From contig CAYQKM010000008.1 in NCBI GenBank assembly GCA_964418095.1, forward strand, positions 1-26,464: DNA of 26,464 bases, written 5' to 3'. Both the position numbers and the translations under genes were made by a program. Source of the stretch: MWBV01 sp964418095. Its GTDB lineage: Archaea; Nanobdellota; Nanobdellia; Pacearchaeales; GW2011-AR1. This document shows, piece after piece, positions 14,823 to 21,555 of this stretch. The notes beneath the pieces are model-generated. The model saw nothing but the letters and a program-made list of their open reading frames with translations. It was not told the origin of the DNA and did not search any database. Within the stretch, counting starts at the first letter, position 1; each line of letters starts with the position of its first letter.

Positions 14823-16013
14823 ATGTTAATAGGACTTGTAGGCAGACCAAGCACAGGGAAATCAACTTTTTTTAAAGCTGCTACTCTTGCAGAAGTTGAA
14901 ATTGCATCTTATCCTTTTACTACAATAAAGCCTAATCATGGTATTGGATATGTTAAAGTTGAGTGTATTGATAAAGAGTTTAATACCCAATGTAATCCAA
15001 ATCACGGGTTTTGCATAAATCATCAGAGGTTTGTTCCAATTGATTTAATGGATGTTGCTGGATTAGTTAAGGGTGCTTCTGAAGGGAAAGGATTAGGAAA
15101 TCAATTTTTAGATGATTTAAGAGGAGCAGATGTGTTTATTCATATTGTAGATGTTTCTGGAACAACAGATTCAGAAGGAAAACAAGTTTTAGATGAAAAC
15201 TATAATCCTGTGTTAGATATTGAATTGCTTGAAGATGAATTAAATAAATGGTTTTGCAATATTTTAATGAAGGTGTGGAAAGTTTTTGCTAGAACAACTG
15301 AGATGTCAAAGGCAAAATTCTCTGAAGCTGTTGCAAAACAATTTTCTGGGTTAAAAGTTACAGAAGATAATGTGAAAGATGTTTTGCTAAGAATGAATCT
15401 CCCTGAAAAACCTACTAACTGGAGTGAAGAGCAGACAATAAATTTTGCAGCAGAATTAAGAAAAGAGAGTAAACCAATGATTATTGCTGCAAATAAAATA
15501 GATTTGAAAAATGGTGAGAAAAATTATAAATTGATAAAAGAAAAGTATAAAGATTATTTGGTTATTCCGTGCAGTGCTGATTCTGAATTAGCATTAAGGC
15601 AGGCTGCAAAAGCTAAGCTTATAGAATATATTCCTGGTGAAAAGGATTTTAAGATTTTAAAAGAGTTAAATGAAAAGCAGAAAGCTGCTTTAGAAAATAT
15701 TAAGAAAAATGTTCTTGAAAAATTTGAATATGGAACAGGTGTTCAACAGGTTTTAAATTCTGCTGTGTTTGATTTCTTAAAATATATTGCCATATTCCCT
15801 GCATCAGCAAATAAATTAGGAGATAGTAAAGGAAATATACTTCCAGATTGTTTTTTAATGCCTCCTGGAACAACTGCTTTAGATTTTGCATATTATCTTC
15901 ATACTGATTTTGGAAAGAATTTTATAAAGGCAATTGATGCAAGAACAAAAATGGCTTGGGGTAAGGAACAAAAATTAAAACATAGAGATGGTTTGGAAAT
16001 TGTTACGAGGTGA
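14823..16013 (+). CDS. OBG/YchF-type GTP-binding protein, archaeal form
   Basis: A translation-associated NTPase. G1 is GLVGRPSTGKSTFF (4-17), the switch region IASYPFTTIKPNHG follows, G3 is DVAGLVKGASEGKGLGNQFL and G4 is AANKIDL. The insert with CNPNHGFCINHQRFVPIDLMD before G3 is characteristic of archaeal members, with two cysteines kept here. A C-terminal TGS domain reads LPDCFLMPPGTTALDFAYYL and DFGKNFIKAIDARTKM. Its 396 aa match the archaeal family. The ATG follows the kinase stop directly and the next gene starts 1 nt after this stop, so the three are one operon. Confidence 0.92.
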   Translation: MLIGLVGRPSTGKSTFFKAATLAEVEIASYPFTTIKPNHGIGYVKVECIDKEFNTQCNPNHGFCINHQRFVPIDLMDVAGLVKGASEGKGLGNQFLDDLRGADVFIHIVDVSGTTDSEGKQVLDENYNPVLDIELLEDELNKWFCNILMKVWKVFARTTEMSKAKFSEAVAKQFSGLKVTEDNVKDVLLRMNLPEKPTNWSEEQTINFAAELRKESKPMIIAANKIDLKNGEKNYKLIKEKYKDYLVIPCSADSELALRQAAKAKLIEYIPGEKDFKILKELNEKQKAALENIKKNVLEKFEYGTGVQQVLNSAVFDFLKYIAIFPASANKLGDSKGNILPDCFLMPPGTTALDFAYYLHTDFGKNFIKAIDARTKMAWGKEQKLKHRDGLEIVTR

Positions 16014-16014
16014 A

Positions 16015-16248
16015 ATGAAAGAGAAACAAGAAATAATTAAAGTAAAAATTAAACTGCATCCAAACTCATCACAGGAAAAAATAAATGAGATTAAAAAAGA
16101 TAGAGAATATGAGGTTTGGATAAAGGAAAAGCCAATTGATGGAAAAGCAAATCAAGAGCTAATTAAAGTGTTAAAAAAATATTTTAAAAGAAGAGTAAAA
16201 GTAATAAGTGGGTTTAATTCTAGAAATAAAATTATTGAATTAAGTTGA
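16015..16248 (+). CDS. DUF167 family protein (UPF0235/YggU type)
   Basis: A 77-aa protein with the DUF167 core: IKVKIKLHPNSSQEKINEIK, then EYEVWIKEKPIDGKANQELIKVLKKYF and VKVISGFNSRNKIIEL. The PIDGKAN motif is diagnostic. Function unknown. I start it at the ATG 1 nt after the YchF stop, where GAGGTGA gives a ribosome binding site; a longer in-frame ATG would lie inside the YchF gene and add residues foreign to the family. Confidence 0.88.
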   Translation: MKEKQEIIKVKIKLHPNSSQEKINEIKKDREYEVWIKEKPIDGKANQELIKVLKKYFKRRVKVISGFNSRNKIIELS

Positions 16249-16319
16249 TTGTTTTTTAGAGGGTGCAGTATAGATGGTTAATTCATTAATTATATAAACA
16301 GATTATTATTTTTCAAGAA

Positions 16320-16727
16320 ATGAGATACGAATATGCTCCTGACTTGCAGATAATTGCAGAAGATATTTCTAAAATACTATTTCCATATATAAAAATGGAA
16401 AGAGTTAAGTGCTATAGAAGTTATGGGAGCTCTACAAAAAATACAATTGCTAGGTGTCATGCCCTTGGAAAGCTAATGCAAAAGGCAATAGGAGTTAAAG
16501 CATATTATGCTCTTGAATTTTTATCTGCAAGATTTGACAAGCTTAGCAAAGAAGATCAAATTAAAACAATAATACATGAGCTAATGCATATACCTCAAAC
16601 ATTTGGAGGAGGATTTAGGCATCATGACTATGTTACTGATAAAAATGTTAATCTAATGTATAAAACCTATCTTGCAAAAAAAGATGAGAAAGAAACATTT
16701 GAAAAGAAGAGCAGTTGGTTTAATTGA
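16320..16727 (+). CDS. Putative zinc metallopeptidase (HEXXH)
   Basis: A 135-aa protein with IIHELMHIP (84-92): His86, Glu87 and His90 form a gluzincin-like HEXXH, and GGGFRHHDYV (97-106) offers a third metal ligand. The N-terminal part (YEYAPDLQIIAEDI, VKCYRSYGSSTKNTIARCHALGKLM) matches the small putative metallopeptidase family found in archaea and phages, whose members precede HELxH with a helix starting LSKEDQIKTI. Substrate unknown; there is no signal peptide, so it is probably cytoplasmic. TTATATAAAC about 25 bp upstream supports a leaderless start. Confidence 0.75.
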   Translation: MRYEYAPDLQIIAEDISKILFPYIKMERVKCYRSYGSSTKNTIARCHALGKLMQKAIGVKAYYALEFLSARFDKLSKEDQIKTIIHELMHIPQTFGGGFRHHDYVTDKNVNLMYKTYLAKKDEKETFEKKSSWFN

Positions 16728-16767
16728 TTTAGAATAAGATTATAAACATCTTTTATTTAATTATAAA

Positions 16768-17124
16768 ATGCAGGTGATAGTAAAAGATAAATCTAATAAA
16801 ATTAAGATAGAGGGTGTAAAAAGGTTGTCTAATTTAGGAAAAGTAACTGGCTTAATGTTTCATTCAAAGAAAAAATGTCCTGCAATGTTATTTGAATTTT
16901 CAAAACCTACAAAAATGAAAATTCACTCGTGGTTTGTATTTTTTAGATTTGCTGCTATTTGGACTGATAAAGAAAATAATGTCCTCGAGAAAAAAGTGGT
17001 TGGGCCATTTAGAATAGGGATTGGACCTAAAAAGCCATTTTACAAGTTAATTGAGATTCCTTTAAATAATAGTTATAGAGAAGAAATTGAGAATTTATTT
17101 GGAAAAGTAACTATTCTTAGATGA
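16768..17124 (+). CDS. DUF192 family protein
   Basis: The 118-aa product shows the DUF192 pattern: KVTGLMFHSKKKCPAMLFEF, then KMKIHSWFVFFRFAAIWTD and a final YKLIEIPLN strand. DUF192 is a small beta fold of unknown function, often exported in bacteria; this one has no signal peptide. It has its own short upstream region and is not overlapped with neighbours. Confidence 0.85.
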   Translation: MQVIVKDKSNKIKIEGVKRLSNLGKVTGLMFHSKKKCPAMLFEFSKPTKMKIHSWFVFFRFAAIWTDKENNVLEKKVVGPFRIGIGPKKPFYKLIEIPLNNSYREEIENLFGKVTILR

Positions 17125-17142
17125 TTATTCTCGTCGAAGAAA

Positions 17143-17190
17143 GATTTAAAAAGAAGATTAACTATAATAATTCATATTCAAAAAAGGAGG
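17143..17190 (+). promoter_or_regulatory. Promoter and strong Shine-Dalgarno of the small lysine-rich gene
   Basis: GATTTAAAAA at 17143-17152 is a TATA-like box and AAAAAGGAGG ends 6 nt before the ATG. This is one of only two perfect GGAGG sites seen in front of genes here, which suggests high expression. Confidence 0.6.
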
Positions 17191-17196
17191 TTAAAA

Positions 17197-17367
17197 ATGG
17201 GAACAGTTGTTGTTAAAAATGCTGTAAAACGAAAGCCAGGGTATCTTTACTATGTAGACGGAAACGGAAATGTTTGTGAAGCTAAAATGGCTAGAGGTGG
17301 TAAAAAGAAAAAGGCAGCTAAAAAGAAACCAGTGAAAAAGAAAGTTGTTAAGAAAAAAAGAAAGTAA
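17197..17367 (+). CDS. Small lysine-rich protein (56 aa), probable nucleic-acid-binding
   Basis: A short frame with an excellent ribosome binding site, starting MGTVVVKNAVKRKPGYLYYV. The first 35 residues look folded, with a small beta-like unit (GYLYYVDGNGNVCEAKMARGG) and one cysteine. The last 21 residues are almost all lysine with Ala, Pro and Val (KKKKAAKKKPVKKKVVKKK), like the tails of histone H1 or HU-like proteins. There is no hydrophobic segment. Strong translation signals, a clean terminator and the basic tail suggest an abundant chromatin or RNA-binding protein; this is inference, and I assign no family. Confidence 0.8.
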   Translation: MGTVVVKNAVKRKPGYLYYVDGNGNVCEAKMARGGKKKKAAKKKPVKKKVVKKKRK

Positions 17368-17397
17368 GCCTTGCTTTTTACTTTTTATTTTTTAATT
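17368..17397 (+). terminator. Terminator after the small lysine-rich gene
   Basis: GCCTTGCTTTTTACTTTTTATTTTTT follows the stop. It contains CTTGCTTTTT, the same sequence that follows the DUF5320 gene, and serial U-tracts as used in archaeal intrinsic termination. Confidence 0.55.
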
Positions 17398-17430
17398 AAT
17401 TTTATATACTTCTTCTATCTTTTTTTATTT

Positions 17431-18432
17431 ATGACAATAATCCTTGGAATTGAATCAACAGCGCATACAATTGGAATTGGAATTGTAAGCAAAGGTAAGA
17501 TTTTGGCTAATGTAAGGGATATGTATACTACTGAAAAAGGGGGGATAATTCCTTCTGAGAGTGCTAAACATCATGAGCAAGTTTTTGAAAAATTATATGA
17601 GAAAGCACTTGAGATAGCGAATATAAAAGAAAAAGAGATAAGTGCTATTGCTTTTTCTCAAGGACCAGGTTTAGCTCCTTGTCTTTTAGTTGGAATGAGA
17701 AAGGCAAAAGAACTCTCTGTTAAATTAAATAAACCTATTGTGGGAGTGAATCATTGTGTTGCTCATCTTGAAATAGGAAATATAACTGGGGCAAAAGATC
17801 CTGTTATGTTATATGCTTCAGGTGCAAACACTCAGATAATTGCTTATGCTTCTGGAAAATATAGAGTGTTTGGTGAAACATTAGATATAGGTGTTGGGAA
17901 TTTTATTGATAATTTTGCGAGGTATTCTGGAATTGGATTTCCAGGTGGACCTGTAATTGAAAAATTAGCTAAAGAAGGAAAGAATTATATTGAATTGCCT
18001 TATAAGGTTAAAGGGATGGATATTGCATTGTCTGGAATATTAACTAATTTAAAGCAGAAAGTTGAGTCTGGAAAATATTCTAAAGAAGATTTAGCTTATT
18101 CTCTTCAAGAGACTGTGTTTGCTATGCTTGTTGAAACTGCTGAAAGGGCTTTAGCACATACTGGAAAAAAAGAGCTTTTACTTGGAGGAGGTGTTGCATG
18201 CAATTTAAGGTTGCAAGAGATGTGTAAAATAATGTGTGAAGAGAGAGAAGAGAAAATAAAGTTTTTTTGCCCTGAAAAAAGCTTATTAGTTGATAATGGA
18301 GCTATGATTGCTTTCTTAGGGGAGATAATGTTTAATTCAAATTCAAATGTCTTTTCAGGAGAGAGTATTCATAAATTAGATATAAATGCGTCAGAAAGAA
18401 CAGACAATATTGAAGTTAATTGGAAAAATTAG
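17431..18432 (+). CDS. tsaD: tRNA N6-adenosine threonylcarbamoyltransferase (Kae1/TsaD)
   Basis: This KEOPS subunit transfers threonylcarbamoyl to A37 of ANN-decoding tRNAs. The ASKHA-fold signatures are MTIILGIESTAHTIGIGIV (1-19), AFSQGPGLAPCLLVGMR (74-90), the metal-binding VNHCVAHLE (His108, His112), ASGANTQI, DIGVGNFIDNFAR and LLLGGGVACNLRLQEM. The Bud32 kinase, fused to Kae1 in many archaea, is absent here: the protein ends after the Kae1 domain at 333 aa. The start is set by TTTATATACT (17401-17410), 26 bp before the ATG; a longer in-frame start would add a phenylalanine-rich stretch read from the upstream T-rich terminator. Confidence 0.94.
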   Translation: MTIILGIESTAHTIGIGIVSKGKILANVRDMYTTEKGGIIPSESAKHHEQVFEKLYEKALEIANIKEKEISAIAFSQGPGLAPCLLVGMRKAKELSVKLNKPIVGVNHCVAHLEIGNITGAKDPVMLYASGANTQIIAYASGKYRVFGETLDIGVGNFIDNFARYSGIGFPGGPVIEKLAKEGKNYIELPYKVKGMDIALSGILTNLKQKVESGKYSKEDLAYSLQETVFAMLVETAERALAHTGKKELLLGGGVACNLRLQEMCKIMCEEREEKIKFFCPEKSLLVDNGAMIAFLGEIMFNSNSNVFSGESIHKLDINASERTDNIEVNWKN

Positions 18433-18478
18433 TTTTAAAAACTTCATTTACATAGTTATTTTATAAAAAAGAGGGAAA

Positions 18479-19177
18479 ATGGATAAAAAAGGAAATCATG
18501 TTGAGGTAATAATATCTTTTATTATATTTGTTGTATTTGTAATTTTTATTCTTGCAGCTTCAAGACCTGCTATAACAAAACAAAATGATAAATCTAATTT
18601 ATTAGGAAATTTACAAAATGAGATAATAAATAAATTATCTTCAGATGTAAAAGTTGTTGTTATTGCTGTTGATTATCCTGCTCCTCCATGCATAACTCTG
18701 GATAATTCTATAAGTAACCTTAATATAGGGAATAGAATTGTTGTAAAAGATTATCTTGGAAATGATGTAGATGCATCAGAATCAGCAGGGAAGATAACAC
18801 TAAATAATTTAGAGCCTGATCAGACCTCATTTAGAGTATATTATTCTGAAGAATTTGGGAGTATTTCTTCTGGCTCAGCTTGTGCTTCTGCTGGAGAGAG
18901 AATAGGGTTAGTAAAAACACAAAAATATATTTTTCAAAAGACAATTGAAGATGAAATAGATAAAGATTATAATGGACTAAAAGAGAAGTTTAATGTGCCT
19001 GAAAAAAATGAATTTACATTTGGGATAATTCTTGCAGACAAAACACTAATAGAAAAACCTCACAATGATTTATTAAGCAGTGTTTCAACAAATATATATG
19101 TTAAAGATAAACCAATAGAGTATATTGATTTAAATGGGAATATTAAAGAGGGGTATTTAAAGATTAAAATATGGTAA
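18479..19177 (+). CDS. Pilin-like membrane-anchored protein, first of a pair
   Basis: A short basic N-terminus with KKG (MDKKGNHVEVIISFIIF) runs straight into one hydrophobic helix at about 9-27, like class III (type IV pilin) leaders processed by a prepilin peptidase; the glutamate at position 9 would fall in the pilin-like helix. The 200-residue remainder is an exported beta-rich domain with two closely spaced pairs of small residues and cysteines (YPAPPCITL; SGSACASAG). No homology can be named. GAGGG sits a few bases before the ATG. Its last 7 bases overlap the next gene, so the two are translationally coupled. Confidence 0.65.
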   Translation: MDKKGNHVEVIISFIIFVVFVIFILAASRPAITKQNDKSNLLGNLQNEIINKLSSDVKVVVIAVDYPAPPCITLDNSISNLNIGNRIVVKDYLGNDVDASESAGKITLNNLEPDQTSFRVYYSEEFGSISSGSACASAGERIGLVKTQKYIFQKTIEDEIDKDYNGLKEKFNVPEKNEFTFGIILADKTLIEKPHNDLLSSVSTNIYVKDKPIEYIDLNGNIKEGYLKIKIW

Positions 19178-19635
19178 AGAGATATTTAAATAATAAAAGA
19201 GGGTGGGTGAGATTAGTTGAGGCATTTATCTCAATAGTTTTATTGGCAAGTGTATTACTTGTAATATTAAGTTCTAATTCATCTGCTAGGATTAGAGCTC
19301 AAGAAGATATCTCTAATAAACAGGTTGCGATACTTAGGGACATTCAATTAAATGATGAATTAAGAGCAGAGATATTAGAGCTTGGGACAATTGAAAATGT
19401 TTTCCCTATTGAATGGAATAGTTTTGAGTATAGTGGGGCTGGAAATGTTAAAAACAGGTTAGAAGAATTATTTCCAGAAGGATTAGATTGTGGTGCTAAA
19501 ATTTGTGTTTTTGGAGATCAATGTGATTTAGAAGGAATTTCTGGAAAAGATGTTTATGTAAAGTCAGTTGTAATATCTGCAAATGCAAAAACTTATTATC
19601 CAAAAGAATTAAAAATATATTGTATGAAAGAATAA
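19171..19635 (+). CDS. Pilin-like membrane-anchored protein, second of a pair
   Basis: The N-terminus VKRYLNNKRGWVRLVEAF with the following hydrophobic stretch (about 17-34) has the form of a type IV pilin leader: a KRG site, then an E within a long hydrophobic helix (VEAFISIVLLASVLLVILSS). The 110-residue exported part contains two cysteine pairs (LDCGAKICVFGDQCD; YCMKE at the end). It is coupled to the previous gene by a 7-bp overlap, a gene pair I take to form a minor pilus or pseudopilus-like surface structure. It converges with rtcB with no bases between. Confidence 0.65.
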   Translation: MVKRYLNNKRGWVRLVEAFISIVLLASVLLVILSSNSSARIRAQEDISNKQVAILRDIQLNDELRAEILELGTIENVFPIEWNSFEYSGAGNVKNRLEELFPEGLDCGAKICVFGDQCDLEGISGKDVYVKSVVISANAKTYYPKELKIYCMKE

Positions 19636-20781
19636 TTATCCTTTCCAATTTATTAGTGGTTGGATATGCTTCACTACTTTAACAGATTTTTTTTGGGCAT
19701 CCATGACTTTGTTTATGTCTTTATATGCCATGGGGGCTTCGTCTAGTGTTTTTTGAGAGATTGTTCCTTGTATTCCTTTCATTGATTCTTTAAATTGGGT
19801 CAGTGAGATGTTTTGTCTTGCTTGGCTCCTACTTAAAGCTCTTCCTGCTCCGTGTGAAGAGGAATTTAAAAATTTAGGATTTCCTAAACCTGTTACTAAA
19901 AAAGAGCCGTCTCTCATGTTTCCAGGGATTATTCCTCTTTCTCCTTTTTTTGCAGGAGTTGCTCCTTTTCTATGAATAAAATATCCTCTTTCATAAATAG
20001 CATGATTATGGTTTTTATTTACCCATAATTCTGTTGTTAATTTTTCATTTAGAATTTTTTCAAGTGTTTCTATTACTTTATAAGAAACTTCTAATCTGTT
20101 TAATAGAGCATATTCTAATCCAAATTCTAAAACATTAAGATATTCTTTTCCTAGTTTAGAATTAGAATCTAAAGGGAAAGTTCTTTCAAAATTGTCTTTA
20201 GTGTTTGAAGCTTTTATCATGTATTTTTTTGCTACTTTGTGCCCTATTCCTCTGCTGCCTGAGTGGATTATGAGCCAGACTTCTTTTTTGTGGTAGCCTA
20301 TTTCTATAAAATGGTTTCCTCCCCCGAGTGTTCCTAAGTGTTTTAGTGAAGTGTTTTTTAAAAAGTGAAGAATGTCTTTTTCATAATCTCCTTTTTCAAA
20401 TTTCTCAATTAGTTTTTTGAAATTCTGCCTGGTTTTTTCAGAGAGGTTTCCTGGTTTTTGATATTCTCCTACACCCATAGGTATTCTCTTTAAAACTTCA
20501 GGGTATATTTTCTGCTTGTTTTCTAAAATCTTATTTAAAATGTTTTTTCCTTTTATTCTTACTGCAATTAATCCGCATCCAATATCATAACCTACCCAGG
20601 CAGGAACTATTTTTTCTTTAGTTATAAGAACTGCTCCTATTGGAGCAGAATATCCTTTATGAGCATCAGGCATTAAAGCTGCAGCTGTTACAAAATCTTC
20701 AGAGTAGCACTCTTTAAATTGGCTGAGAGTATCTGAATCTGCATCTATTGAATAGTCAAAGATTTTCTTTTTATTTGTCAT
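19636..20781 (-). CDS. rtcB: RtcB-family RNA ligase, short form
   Basis: RtcB joins RNA ends with a 2',3'-cyclic phosphate to 5'-OH ends using GTP, in tRNA splicing and RNA repair. Metal and GTP sites are visible: AWVGYDIGCGL (61-71) with Asp66 and Cys69, LGGGNHFIEIG (152-162), IHSGSRGIGH (172-181), KNHNHAIYE (256-264), and SSHGAGRALSRSQAR with His310, the residue guanylylated in the family. At 381 aa it is about 100 residues shorter than the archaeal splicing ligase (about 480 aa), so it belongs to a short subfamily and may serve repair rather than splicing. CTTTATAAT about 27 bp upstream gives it its own promoter, separate from the operon behind it. Confidence 0.92.
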   Translation of the reverse strand: MTNKKKIFDYSIDADSDTLSQFKECYSEDFVTAAALMPDAHKGYSAPIGAVLITKEKIVPAWVGYDIGCGLIAVRIKGKNILNKILENKQKIYPEVLKRIPMGVGEYQKPGNLSEKTRQNFKKLIEKFEKGDYEKDILHFLKNTSLKHLGTLGGGNHFIEIGYHKKEVWLIIHSGSRGIGHKVAKKYMIKASNTKDNFERTFPLDSNSKLGKEYLNVLEFGLEYALLNRLEVSYKVIETLEKILNEKLTTELWVNKNHNHAIYERGYFIHRKGATPAKKGERGIIPGNMRDGSFLVTGLGNPKFLNSSSHGAGRALSRSQARQNISLTQFKESMKGIQGTISQKTLDEAPMAYKDINKVMDAQKKSVKVVKHIQPLINWKG

Positions 20782-20822
20782 AATAATGATATTGCTGTAA
20801 AGATTATAAAGTTTTACTACCT

Positions 20823-21554
20823 CTACTTATAGAAATTTTCAAGAGCTGTTTTTGTTTTAATTGCATCCTCTTTGTTTCTGTTTTCAATAACTATTTTCTT
20901 CAAACTGCTCTCTTTTAGGAGATTTAATATTTCTTTCCAGTCTAAGTTTCCATCTTCAATAGAATTATGTTCATCTTTTTCCCCATAATTGTTGTGTGCA
21001 TGTATACTTACTAACTTTGGATTGACTTTATCTAAGAATTCTTTTATATTCATTTTAAATTCTCCCCTATTCATTGCGACATTTAAGTGTCCAATGTCCA
21101 AACAAAATTTAGCTTTTGGCAATTTCTTTAAAACATCTAAAACAATTTTATCTGAACATACGTGGTTTTCATAGAGCATCTCAATTCCGTTTTCTTCTGC
21201 AAATTTTATAATCTTATTAAATTGCTTAATTTCTTGTTTTGTTAAAGGAGTCTCTTTCATATGGAATATTATTTGTTTTATTCCAATTATTTTTGAAATA
21301 ATTATTTCAGATTTTATTATATTTATCTCAGCTTCACTGAACTCTGGGATTCCTCTCTCAACACAGCTGAATATTCTGCCTAACTGACTGTGTAAAGATA
21401 AATCCTTTCCTTTAAAAATTTCTTTTGTTTTCAACAAAATTATAATATTCGGTTTTATTCCTTCTTCTATTTTTAATTCATATCCTTCAAAAGGAGAATC
21501 TTCAAAAGAGAATTCCTTTAGCTTAGCTATACTGCAACATATCTTAGGTTTCAT
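20823..21554 (-). CDS. Xylose isomerase-like TIM barrel protein (sugar phosphate isomerase/epimerase family)
   Basis: A 243-aa TIM barrel of the AP_endonuc_2 superfamily, which includes sugar isomerases, epimerases and endonuclease IV. Likely metal ligands are at strand ends: LYENHV (Glu129), FCLDIGHLNVA (Asp153, His156), SIHAHNNYG (His185, His187) and EHNSIEDGNLDW. LSLHSQLG (52-59) and IIFHMKE are the matching earlier strands. Whether it acts on a sugar or on DNA cannot be told; the shape SIHAHNN...H..IEDGNLDW is typical of isomerase-type members. It starts 1 nt after the stop of the large fusion gene, so it is the last gene of that operon. Confidence 0.82.
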   Translation of the reverse strand: MKPKICCSIAKLKEFSFEDSPFEGYELKIEEGIKPNIIILLKTKEIFKGKDLSLHSQLGRIFSCVERGIPEFSEAEINIIKSEIIISKIIGIKQIIFHMKETPLTKQEIKQFNKIIKFAEENGIEMLYENHVCSDKIVLDVLKKLPKAKFCLDIGHLNVAMNRGEFKMNIKEFLDKVNPKLVSIHAHNNYGEKDEHNSIEDGNLDWKEILNLLKESSLKKIVIENRNKEDAIKTKTALENFYK

Positions 21555-21555
21555 A

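Noticed and set aside
17371..17430. Upstream in-frame start for Kae1
   Set aside because: The extra 20 residues are Phe/Leu/Ile/Tyr from the T-rich terminator, and the TATA box lies inside that extension.
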